Shown: positions 5,766-12,429 of the stretch, piece after piece | Layout: each line of letters opens with the position of its first letter | Numbering within the stretch: position 1 is the stretch's first letter | Source: a virus | Direction: 5' to 3' (one strand) | Virus record (IMG/VR): IMGVR_UViG_3300035664_001001 | Location: 1-42,056 of that record | Length of the DNA: 42,056 nucleotides | Position numbers and translations under genes: made by a program | Notes under the pieces: generated by a model | What the model was told of the DNA's origin: nothing | The model's database searches: none | What the model saw: only the letters and a program-made list of their open reading frames with translations

Positions 5766-5773
5766 CATAAATA
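5766..5773 (+). promoter_or_regulatory. Late-type promoter (CATAAATA) for the plus-strand island
   Basis: The motif has seven of eight matches to TATAAATA, 22 bp before the first plus-strand start codon. Confidence 0.5.
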
Positions 5774-5794
5774 AATTGTTATGCCTTCACACCA

Positions 5795-5899
5795 ATGGCA
5801 AAATCAGCAAACAAAGGTAAAAAAGGATCCAACGGATCCAAGCAAAATCAAGGTAATGCGACTGCGAAAAAAGCAAAGAACGGTGGCAAGAAAAAGTGA
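5795..5899 (+). CDS. Lys/Gly/Asn-rich basic peptide (34 aa)
   Basis: This short frame begins MAKSANKGKKGSNGSKQN and ends NGGKKK, with eleven lysines and no acidic residue. Such a composition suggests nucleic-acid or ribosome binding, but no family is recognised. It starts 22 bp after a late-like promoter and stops 6 bp before the next gene, whose ribosome-binding site (GTGAGG) overlaps its end. An overlapping frame from 5781 is less convincing. No clear ribosome-binding site. Confidence 0.6.
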   Translation: MAKSANKGKKGSNGSKQNQGNATAKKAKNGGKKK

Positions 5900-5905
5900 G
5901 GTCAT

Positions 5906-6097
5906 ATGCCACGAGAGTGGAATACACCAAAGCGTGAGCCTTGGAATGCCCCCATCCATCAGATTTTAAAAGCAATTGATAATCACACTCACGAATACTT
6001 CATGAGTGGTAATACTTGGCACCTAGAAAAAGCAGAGATATTAAGAAAATATGTTAGTGAATTAAAAACCTGGATTCATCAGCAAGAGGAAAAATGA
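5906..6097 (+). CDS. Small hypothetical protein (63 aa)
   Basis: The product MPREWNTPKREPWNAPIHQI... is hydrophilic, Trp-rich and predicted helical, ending in TWIHQQEEK. No family is recognised. It has a GTGAGG ribosome-binding site and overlaps the next start codon by 4 bases (ATGA), so it is translated with its neighbours. Confidence 0.8.
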   Translation: MPREWNTPKREPWNAPIHQILKAIDNHTHEYFMSGNTWHLEKAEILRKYVSELKTWIHQQEEK

Positions 6098-6333
6098 AAC
6101 TCAATCTCACCAAACTAATTTTTATAGTTTGTTTTTCTGCGATTGGGTTTGTCAGTATCAATTTTATTGCTTGTAACTTTATGATTCCAGGAACAATCAA
6201 TAGAGCAAACGTAAAAGGAGAATTGAAAAATCCTCCCCCTTTAGATTGCAAAGAATCTGAAAGAAGAGGATATGAAACACTTTTAACGATATTAACTACT
6301 GTGATTGCATTAAGAACTAAAGTAGAAGATTAA
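6094..6333 (+). CDS. Small membrane protein (79 aa)
   Basis: One strong N-terminal transmembrane segment is visible (about residues 6-30, LIFIVCFSAIGFVSINFIAC). A Pro-rich turn (NPPPLDCKESERRGYE) and a helix (LLTILTTVIALRTKVED) follow. Its place beside lysozyme and its size would suit a holin- or spanin-like helper, but there is no diagnostic motif. It converges with the lysozyme gene, overlapping it by 4 bases tail to tail. Confidence 0.78.
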   Translation: MKLNLTKLIFIVCFSAIGFVSINFIACNFMIPGTINRANVKGELKNPPPLDCKESERRGYETLLTILTTVIALRTKVED

Positions 6334-6794
6334 GACATCCAAAGTTTTCCTTCAGCAATTCTTCTTCTTCGTAGTCCTGCTTCTACTTTTGTGCCAGGAT
6401 TACGATACAATTCTAGAGTTGCAGGAATACCTTTCCAATCTTTTTCTCTTAACTTTCTGGAGATCGTATTGAATCCAGGAGCACCATAAAAATCAGACCC
6501 AAGATTATAACTGAAAGAAAGCAATGCTGATTTTTGATTATCATTCATTTCACTCCAATAAGGAATCTTGGATAATTTTGGAAGAAAACGATTAAGTAAA
6601 TCGTGCTCCAATAAACGATCCGCATAGTCTTGTGTAATGACTCTATCTCTCTTGAAAGGAGTATAGTCAAAATCACGAGTGCTTCCCCAACCGATTGTGA
6701 TTGGAAGTCCTCCGGTCAAAGGATCGGGATATGCTTTTAAGTGACATCCCTCAAACTCTTTAATTAATTTAATTCCGGGTGCTGGAATTTTCAT
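6330..6794 (-). CDS. T4-type lysozyme (GH24 endolysin)
   Basis: The 154-residue product has the GH24 active site: EFEGCHLKAYPDPLTGG with Glu15 and Asp24, then ITIGWGST with Thr33, matching the Glu-Asp-Thr triad of T4 lysozyme. The helical lobe keeps ALLSFSYNLG and ends GLRRRRIAEGKLW, a typical C-terminal signature. It hydrolyses the MurNAc-GlcNAc bond of peptidoglycan. There is no signal peptide, so it would need a holin. Its ATG overlaps the stop of the C39-like gene (ATGA). Confidence 0.93.
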   Translation of the reverse strand: MKIPAPGIKLIKEFEGCHLKAYPDPLTGGLPITIGWGSTRDFDYTPFKRDRVITQDYADRLLEHDLLNRFLPKLSKIPYWSEMNDNQKSALLSFSYNLGSDFYGAPGFNTISRKLREKDWKGIPATLELYRNPGTKVEAGLRRRRIAEGKLWMS

Positions 6795-7492
6795 TGCTTT
6801 TTTGCGTCAAAGATTCTCCCCCAACCATCATTACCTTTTGGGCACCAGCGGCGAACCAAGTCTGAACGCTTATAAACAACACCCTTACCATTTGTGACTG
6901 GACCAGTGTATCCATCATTCAGAGAACCATAAGGATCATTAATCACATAATCTTCTCCTCTTTTACCAATGACTACACATATGTGCCCACCAGTAGGTGC
7001 AGATAGAGAACCGCGATGAAGAATCCCGATACAGACAGGTCTACCAGCGGCAAGCTCCCTATCAAGGTTAGCAAAAGAAAGATTGTAACTAAACTGTGAC
7101 TTAATACCATAAGACGCAAGAACTTTGGTTTGAACTGCATGATCAGTTGTGTCGCCAACTGCAAAAACCTTACGAATGTATGCGTCATCGCCCTTTGGTC
7201 CAGAAAGTGTGCCTGGTTTAAAGTATTCTAATACCATTGCACAAGAAGATGAATTACAGGTTCTGTTCGCATCTCTGTAATTATCTGTTTGTGGATAAAA
7301 AGGAACGTCAAGAACGCCAGGAGTCTTTGGTGCTTCTACTTTGGATCTAAAAATTCTCACCCAATTTGCATCATCATCCATTAAGTCTTCTGCTTTTGCC
7401 AGAAGATCCTTTTCAAGTTGCTCTACTGCCGCAACGTGCTTTGGATTCTTCTCATCATAAAATCTAAAGAAGTTATGAAGATCGATTAGCAT
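6791..7492 (-). CDS. C39-like papain-fold cysteine peptidase
   Basis: Residues 60-215 look like a Peptidase_C39_2 domain: VPFYPQTDNY, NRTCNSSSCAMVLEYF with Cys79 as likely nucleophile, GGHICVVIG with His170, and INDPYG with Asp186. It may cut peptide cross-links of the cell wall or a protein target; the immediate neighbour is lysozyme, which favours cell-wall work. It has an AGGAG site inside the end of the upstream gene and an ATGA overlap with lysozyme, so the two are made together. There is no signal peptide. Confidence 0.82.
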   Translation of the reverse strand: MLIDLHNFFRFYDEKNPKHVAAVEQLEKDLLAKAEDLMDDDANWVRIFRSKVEAPKTPGVLDVPFYPQTDNYRDANRTCNSSSCAMVLEYFKPGTLSGPKGDDAYIRKVFAVGDTTDHAVQTKVLASYGIKSQFSYNLSFANLDRELAAGRPVCIGILHRGSLSAPTGGHICVVIGKRGEDYVINDPYGSLNDGYTGPVTNGKGVVYKRSDLVRRWCPKGNDGWGRIFDAKKQ

Positions 7493-7493
7493 T

Positions 7494-7670
7494 TTATTCT
7501 CCTATGTATTCGAGTGAAAAAATATCATGATTCTCAATATCAGGATTCAACCATTCACTAAACTCAGATTGAATTGAGTGTGCTGCTTCAATATCATATT
7601 CGGACAATTCATGAATTCGATCAATTGCCCAGTCATGCGAGTGACGAAGAGTTCTTTCAAGCGTGGTCAT
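7494..7670 (-). CDS. Small hypothetical protein (58 aa)
   Basis: The product MTTLERTLRHSHDWAIDRIHE... is acidic and helical, ending in SLEYIGE. The stop lies 1 base before the next start codon. The frame is open further upstream, but that part is antisense to the GIY-YIG gene, so the internal ATG at 7670 is preferred; no ribosome-binding site decides it. Family not recognised. Confidence 0.6.
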   Translation of the reverse strand: MTTLERTLRHSHDWAIDRIHELSEYDIEAAHSIQSEFSEWLNPDIENHDIFSLEYIGE

Positions 7671-7748
7671 AGTATTTAGAAAATCATTGATTTCTTCAAG
7701 TCTAGCATTTTTACCCTTCGATGACAAATCTAAATAGGTAAATAAAGA

Positions 7749-8180
7749 ATGCTTATGAATTGGCAATATAATGGAGAGGTCTTTACCGATGTTCCCAAAG
7801 GAATGGAGGGATTTGTTTACATAATTACGAATCTTACGAATAATAAAAAATATATTGGTAAAAAACATTTCTGGACAAGGCAAAAGGATAGAAAAACTGG
7901 AAGAAGAAAAACACTAGAAAGTGATTGGAAAAATTACTTTGGTTCTTGCGATGAACTGAATGAAGATGTAAAAAAATTAGGTAAAGAACATTTTCTTCGT
8001 GAAATTCTCTACCTATGCCCTCATAAAAAATCAATGAGTTACTATGAAACTTATGAACAGTTCAACCGCAATGTATTAATGAGTGAAGAGTATTATAATA
8101 CAAATATTGGCGGAACTTTTTATATGAGTGAATCTGAAAGAATTTATGGTGCTGCCCTTAAGAGCTCTAAGTATTATTAA
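7749..8180 (+). CDS. GIY-YIG nuclease-like protein
   Basis: The product is 143 residues (or 141 from the second ATG, MNWQYNGEVF). Residues 21-38 carry the signature (GFVYI ... KKYIGKK), followed by a basic stretch (RQKDRKTGRRKT), SDWKNYFGSCDEL and a conserved glutamate-rich helix (YYETYEQFN). This single-domain layout matches the Seg-like or putative endonucleases common in cyanophages. It is the only plus-strand gene for kilobases and is divergent from the lysis cluster, as expected of a mobile nuclease. Confidence 0.85.
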   Translation: MLMNWQYNGEVFTDVPKGMEGFVYIITNLTNNKKYIGKKHFWTRQKDRKTGRRKTLESDWKNYFGSCDELNEDVKKLGKEHFLREILYLCPHKKSMSYYETYEQFNRNVLMSEEYYNTNIGGTFYMSESERIYGAALKSSKYY

Positions 8181-8210
8181 ATATAAGTTATCTTCAACGG
8201 AGACAAACCT

Positions 8211-8240
8211 AGTCTAGCAATAAAAAAGGGGACTTGTCAA
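8211..8240 (-). promoter_or_regulatory. Possible sigma70-like promoter in a terminator
   Basis: TTGACA (8235-8240), 18 bp and TAGACT (8211-8216) lie on the minus strand. The -35 is in the hairpin at 8228-8245. It would read antisense to the GIY-YIG gene before reaching the 58-aa gene. Confidence 0.4.
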
Positions 8241-8245
8241 GCCCC
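8228..8245 (-). terminator. Terminator of the 445-aa late gene
   Basis: GGGG(A)CTT-GTC-AAGCCCC is followed by TTTTTT on the minus strand, 23 bp after the stop at 8269. Confidence 0.8.
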
Positions 8246-8268
8246 CCTGAAGTTATGTTAGAATAAAA

Positions 8269-9606
8269 TCAATTCTTTACGTAATACTCTACGATATCAT
8301 CCCAAGAATATTCCGAAAAATCATATCCTTCATCTAGAAGACCATTCACCCACTCTTGAATTTCCTCAGCAAGAAGATAATCTTCATACTCTTCAATAAT
8401 TGTTCCAACTGCATTTTCATCCATTTCTAACATAATGTAATTTGCCTCATCTACGGTGTCTGCATGACCCTCAGACAGCAGGTAATTCAAAATAACATCA
8501 TAGGGTTCATATGACTCTTTAGCAGTCATAGAAGTATTTTTTTGAGATTGTAGTTTTTGCTTTTGCTTTTCCTGTTCTGCTTTTATAGCAGCATCTACAC
8601 TTTTTGTATCAATCTTACCGGGACCTTCTGGACCACCCATTAAAGCACCTTGACGTTGTTTGGATCTATTCGCCATTTGACGAAGTTCTTCAGCACTTTT
8701 TTCCATTTCACTTTGCCCAGTTCCCTTTTGGGTTCCATCTGGATTTAACTTAGCAGCAAGTTTTGGATTTGCTTTTGCCCAAGTTGCCATATCCTTTGCT
8801 TTATTACCAGTCTGCTTCGAAGTAACGGGTGCTACTGGTTTTGATCTTGTCGCCCCACCACCAGAAGATGCAGATCCTCCCCCAGAACTAGATGATGCAG
8901 GTGGTAATTTAGGTGCTGCAGGTGCAGGAGTTTTTGTTGATGGTTTTGGAGATTCTGCAGATTTTTCTCCAGATCCAGCACCTGCCATTTTTGCCCCAAC
9001 ATAACCACCAGCAGCACCTAATCCAAAGATTCCAGCACCTTTAGCGATTCCTGGCAGTGCTTTTTTTGCCCCTTGAGCAATGTCTTTTGCTTTTTGAACC
9101 CCTTTTGATAGTGCTGGTCTTACCATAGCACTTGCTTTTGCTCCTTGCTGAGCAACTCTAGATGCTGCTTTTCCAGCTCCCTGCAACCCAGAACCAAGTC
9201 TAGTTAAAGGAGCAAGACCTTTTGCTCCTTTAGCATATTTTGCTGCTTTAAGACCTGCCCCAGCAATTCTAAGTGCAGCACCAATAATTTCATTTAATTG
9301 TTGAAATTGCTCCTCAATATATTCATCAGAAACATTACTTTCCAAAAGAACATTTTCATCAAAACTTAGATACTTTTCAATAATGGTTTCTTCTGAAGAA
9401 TCTGATAAGAAACCTATAATTGCTTCAGCACTATATCCTTCATAAACCATTGAAGTTGAGATAGTAGCAAGAATATCTTCTACTATTTCTGCTGCTTCCG
9501 CATCATAATACTCAGATTCTTCATTCAGAAAGTCATTCTGTTGAATGTTGATTTCCTCATACAAGTATCCAACACTGTTGATGAAATCTTGCGAAATTCT
9601 AGACAT
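8269..9606 (-). CDS. Late low-complexity protein with C-terminal shuffled domains (445 aa)
   Basis: The start is MSRISQDF. The N-terminal 105 residues are acidic and helical. A Gly/Ala-rich zone follows (about 105-215, including GAGIFGLGAAGGYVGAKMAGAG), which could insert in membranes. Next is a Pro/Ser linker, then two modules: X (366-408, YDVILNYLLSEGHADTVDEA) and Y (414-445, EEIQEWVNGLLDEGYDFSEY). X and Y recur in the genes at 11117 and 38192 (X only). A late promoter lies at 9637-9644. It is probably a virion or head-core protein; the function is not known. Confidence 0.85.
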   Translation of the reverse strand: MSRISQDFINSVGYLYEEINIQQNDFLNEESEYYDAEAAEIVEDILATISTSMVYEGYSAEAIIGFLSDSSEETIIEKYLSFDENVLLESNVSDEYIEEQFQQLNEIIGAALRIAGAGLKAAKYAKGAKGLAPLTRLGSGLQGAGKAASRVAQQGAKASAMVRPALSKGVQKAKDIAQGAKKALPGIAKGAGIFGLGAAGGYVGAKMAGAGSGEKSAESPKPSTKTPAPAAPKLPPASSSSGGGSASSGGGATRSKPVAPVTSKQTGNKAKDMATWAKANPKLAAKLNPDGTQKGTGQSEMEKSAEELRQMANRSKQRQGALMGGPEGPGKIDTKSVDAAIKAEQEKQKQKLQSQKNTSMTAKESYEPYDVILNYLLSEGHADTVDEANYIMLEMDENAVGTIIEEYEDYLLAEEIQEWVNGLLDEGYDFSEYSWDDIVEYYVKN

Positions 9607-9636
9607 GGTTATGAATTTAATACTTTTATATAATGG

Positions 9637-9644
9637 TATTTATA
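9637..9644 (-). promoter_or_regulatory. T4-type late promoter
   Basis: TATAAATA is present exactly on the minus strand, 30 bp before the gene starting at 9606. Confidence 0.8.
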
Positions 9645-9648
9645 AAAA

Positions 9649-11037
9649 TCACCCACCAGGCTTCATTTTAACACCAAGTGCTTTATTGCGAGCAGCATCA
9701 GATTGTCTAGCAGTGGCAAGTTTTTTAGCAGCGGCAGCAGCATCCGATTTCTTATATGCACCTGCAAATAAAGATCTTCCAATTCTTTCCAGTGGATTTG
9801 AAGAAGTTTTTGCAAGTGACTGAGCACTTGGTCCTGCTTTATAAACTGCTTTACCACCTTTATATGCAAGGTATCCTGCTGTTGATTGTCCACCTCTTTG
9901 AACAACACCAGTTTTAGCAAGTCCAACTGTTTTTCTTTGTGATCCAGAACCAGTGGTCATTGTATTCTTTTTGGTATCAAATGTTGTTTTTCCACCAATA
10001 CCTTTGATAGCAGTTCCTGCCTGGCGTTGACGATTTGCAGTTGCCATTGCTGATTTTTCTTTTCCAGTTGCTCCAGCAACTGTTTCAGATGCTTTTCCAG
10101 CAAGATTAGAACCTGCCACATATCCACCAATACCACCAAGTGCTGCACCTACTCCAGTTCCTATTGGACCAGCAAGTGATCCCAAAGCAGCACCACCAGC
10201 CGCACCTGCTTTAGCACCAGCCCATCCACCTGCTGCTTTTGTTGCACCCATTGCAATTGCAGAACCAGTTTTGCGACCTCTAGATTTTTGATCTAAAGTT
10301 TCTAAACCTGCTTCAAGTCCATAAGCAGCACGACCTAAATTCCTACCTAAACCGGAAGGAAATTTACCTGTAGTAGAACTTGGTTTTACGGCACTTAAAG
10401 ATTTTGGATTAACAGTTTTTCCTAAAGTAGGTGCTTTTGGAGCACTTGCTTTTCCAGCAGAAGGAAGTGCTTTTGGTTTTGCTGTAATATCTTTTACATT
10501 TACTGCTTGAATTGGTGGAGTTGTTGCTGGTTTGGTAGAAGATGTTGTTGCTAATGTTCCACCTTTTTGTCCGGGAGGTAATGCTTTTGTGGTTGGAGGA
10601 TTTGAAGTTTGTCTAATTACTTGTTGTCCCGGAGAAACTTTTGGTGCTTCTGGAGCAGCTGCAGGAAGGCGTTTTGTTGCTTTTACTGGTTCAGTCCCAA
10701 CAAAAGGAGTTCTTCCACCTGTAAAATTTTGTGCTTGACCACTTTTTGTAAGTAGTGATCCTTGTCTTGCTTCTCCAGCACTTCTAACTTGTGATCCAGA
10801 AACTTTAGTTGTTTTTGGTTCCGGAATACTCAATTGTCCTGAAGAAACTTTTGGTGCTTCCGGAGAACCGGCAGGAAGTCTTTTAGATGCTGGAAGTGGT
10901 GTGGGATCAGTTGCGGTGAATGGAGTTCTTCCGCCTTTAAAATTTTGTGGTTTTCCACTACGAGTAAATAATGATCCTTGCCTTGCTTCTTCTTCATTCA
11001 AATATGACTCTTCCAAAAACTGACTAAAGGACTTCAT
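9649..11037 (-). CDS. Late protein with capsid-targeting-like N-terminus and internal repeat (462 aa)
   Basis: Residues 1-11, MKSFSQFLEES, align without gaps to the capsid-targeting peptide of T4 internal proteins (MKTYQEFIAEA), with a candidate gp21-protease cut after Glu10. A roughly 50-residue unit is then repeated (18-68 and 89-138; both begin EARQGSL and end APKVS.GQ). The middle is Ala/Pro/Thr-rich. A glycine-zipper stretch follows (about 255-325, GGAALGSLAGPIGTGVGAAL), which could insert in a membrane. It has a late promoter at 11062-11069. A head-packaged, ejected protein is my inference. Confidence 0.82.
   Translation of the reverse strand: MKSFSQFLEESYLNEEEARQGSLFTRSGKPQNFKGGRTPFTATDPTPLPASKRLPAGSPEAPKVSSGQLSIPEPKTTKVSGSQVRSAGEARQGSLLTKSGQAQNFTGGRTPFVGTEPVKATKRLPAAAPEAPKVSPGQQVIRQTSNPPTTKALPPGQKGGTLATTSSTKPATTPPIQAVNVKDITAKPKALPSAGKASAPKAPTLGKTVNPKSLSAVKPSSTTGKFPSGLGRNLGRAAYGLEAGLETLDQKSRGRKTGSAIAMGATKAAGGWAGAKAGAAGGAALGSLAGPIGTGVGAALGGIGGYVAGSNLAGKASETVAGATGKEKSAMATANRQRQAGTAIKGIGGKTTFDTKKNTMTTGSGSQRKTVGLAKTGVVQRGGQSTAGYLAYKGGKAVYKAGPSAQSLAKTSSNPLERIGRSLFAGAYKKSDAAAAAKKLATARQSDAARNKALGVKMKPGG
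10624..10986 (-). repeat. Intragenic duplicated unit of about 150 bp
   Basis: Two copies (10834-10986 and 10624-10773) encode EARQGSLFTRSGKPQNFKGG and EARQGSLLTKSGQAQNFTGG with similar downstream residues. They are separated by about 60 bp. The copies have diverged but remain in frame. Confidence 0.85.
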
Positions 11038-11061
11038 GTTTCTTTCTTACTTTTTTAGTTA

Positions 11062-11069
11062 TTTATAAA
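11062..11069 (-). promoter_or_regulatory. T4-type late promoter fused to a terminator
   Basis: TATAAATA is exact on the minus strand and is continuous with the T-run of the hairpin at 11074-11096. It lies 25 bp before the gene starting at 11037. Confidence 0.85.
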
Positions 11070-11073
11070 AAAA

Positions 11074-11096
11074 GAGGGTTGGTTAGACCCTCTTAT
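11074..11096 (-). terminator. Terminator of the 369-aa late gene
   Basis: An eight-pair hairpin AAGAGGGT/ACCCTCTT is followed by a T-run on the minus strand. Confidence 0.9.
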
Positions 11097-11116
11097 GATA
11101 ATAATTTAAAAATAAT

Positions 11117-12226
11117 TTAATTTTTTTTCTTCTTTACTCCTCTTTTTTTGGCATGTGCCATTTGTCTCATTAATTGAGCATTTACTCCTGTAGGATTTCC
11201 ACTTGGTAGAGTTGGATTTTCTTCTCTATATCTATCGTTTCTTTCCCTTCTTCTTTCATCAGAACCCATTGTTTCACTAGCAACTTTTCCCTCAAGAATT
11301 TCTTGTCTCCATTCTTCACTCATATTTACCATAATAACTGCTGCTGCCTCTTCAGTTTCAGCATATCCTTCATCAATTAGATAACCCATAACAATATCAA
11401 AAGGATCAAAAGATTGAACTAAAGGAGTTGCAGGAGTTCCTCCTTGTGCAATTTGACGTTGCTGAGATGCTTGTCTCATTTTACGAAGTTCTGCAGTTTG
11501 CTGAGCAAGAGAAGGTCTGGGAGCAGCAGGAGCGGATGGTGCAGTCGCTGCAGGTGTTGGTCTTGGAGCAGCAGGAGCAGTTGCTGCAGGTCTTGCTGGA
11601 GCAGTTGCTGCAGGTCTTGCTGGAGCAGTTGCTACGGGTCTTGTAGAAGCAGGAGCAGATGCAACGGGACGAGCAGGAGCAGGTCTTCCCTGATCCATTC
11701 TATTCAGATTTGCTCTGCCCTGAGCAATTACCTGAGACGTTGTTTGACCCATTCCTCTTTGGGCAGCAGTATTTCCACCTCCTGCAGAGTATGCTGCTCT
11801 ATCAGCAGCAGAAAGACCAGAAACGCCGGTAGATGTTACTGATGATCCTCTAGGTGTAGTAGTTCCAAATCTAGATGGTGCTGGTCTTTGTGAAACAACT
11901 GGTCCACGAGATCCTCTTGCACCACCCATTCCACCACCAGCAGGGTTGTATCCAGTTGCTGCAGGTGTTGGTCTGGGGGAAGTTGTAGGACGAGGTGCAG
12001 TTTGTTGCCCTGTAGTAGGTCTGATAACTTCGTTCAAATATTCTTCATACATCTCTTCCCAAGTATACTCACTGAGGTCATGACCTTCTTCTACAAGTGA
12101 ATTTACCCAGTTCTCAAAGTCTTCTTGAATTTGTTCCTCAGTGAGTTCAACCTCTTCTTGAGGAGCATAAACAGCATTATATGCCTCTATCAAATTTGCA
12201 GCATCAAATCCAGTAATTCTAGACAT
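11117..12226 (-). CDS. Late Pro/Ala-rich protein with shuffled Y and X domains (369 aa)
   Basis: The start MSRITGFDAANLIEAYNAVY resembles that of the 445-aa protein. Module Y is at about residues 33-66 (EDFENWVNSLVEEGHDLSEY). A long Pro/Ala/Thr/Arg linker follows, including three near-tandem PARPAATAPA-like units (about 194-225). Module X is at 273-313 (FDPFDIVMGYLIDEGYAETE ... SEEWRQEILEG), and the tail is Lys/Arg-rich (KKRGVKKKKN). The order Y-X is opposite to the X-Y of the 445-aa protein. It has a late promoter at 12254-12261. It is likely a structural or head-core protein; function unknown. Confidence 0.85.
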   Translation of the reverse strand: MSRITGFDAANLIEAYNAVYAPQEEVELTEEQIQEDFENWVNSLVEEGHDLSEYTWEEMYEEYLNEVIRPTTGQQTAPRPTTSPRPTPAATGYNPAGGGMGGARGSRGPVVSQRPAPSRFGTTTPRGSSVTSTGVSGLSAADRAAYSAGGGNTAAQRGMGQTTSQVIAQGRANLNRMDQGRPAPARPVASAPASTRPVATAPARPAATAPARPAATAPAAPRPTPAATAPSAPAAPRPSLAQQTAELRKMRQASQQRQIAQGGTPATPLVQSFDPFDIVMGYLIDEGYAETEEAAAVIMVNMSEEWRQEILEGKVASETMGSDERRRERNDRYREENPTLPSGNPTGVNAQLMRQMAHAKKRGVKKKKN

Positions 12227-12253
12227 TTTTACTTTCTTAATTTCTTATAATTT

Positions 12254-12261
12254 TATTTATA
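12254..12261 (-). promoter_or_regulatory. T4-type late promoter fused to a terminator
   Basis: TATAAATA is exact on the minus strand and runs on from the T-tract of the hairpin at 12267-12284. It lies 27 bp before the gene starting at 12226. Confidence 0.85.
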
Positions 12262-12266
12262 AAAAA

Positions 12267-12284
12267 AGAGTCCCGAAGGACTCT
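12267..12284 (-). terminator. Terminator of the gp61-nrdA-nrdB unit
   Basis: AGAGTCC-TTCG-GGACTCT (stable UUCG tetraloop) is followed by a T-run on the minus strand. It begins at the stop codon of the small gene after nrdB. Confidence 0.92.
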
Positions 12285-12429
12285 AATAGACATCATTACC
12301 ATTCGTTTCTTTCCAAATATAAGAATAATCAAAATCTCCAAATAAAAATCTATCTGCTTCTGCTGCCTCTCTATAGGCAGTTTTCATTTCTTCAAGATTC
12401 CATTCTATTTCATGATGACTAGAAATCAT
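12283..12429 (-). CDS. Small protein coupled to nrdB (48 aa)
   Basis: The product begins MISSHHEIEWNLEEMKTAYR and ends ETNGNDVY; it is acidic and rich in aromatics. Its ATG overlaps the nrdB stop (ATGA) and its own stop lies at the terminator hairpin, so it exactly fills the gap between nrdB and the end of the transcript. No family is recognised. Given the coupling, a role with ribonucleotide reductase is possible but unproven. Confidence 0.75.
   Translation of the reverse strand: MISSHHEIEWNLEEMKTAYREAAEADRFLFGDFDYSYIWKETNGNDVY

Noticed and set aside
7671-7883. Upstream extension of the 58-aa gene to 129 codons
   Set aside because: The extra part is antisense to the well-supported GIY-YIG gene and contains an implausible Phe/Ile-rich start.
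11428-11842. Plus-strand Ser/Arg/Gln-rich frames
   Set aside because: They are mirrors of the Pro/Ala-rich linker of the 369-aa late gene.
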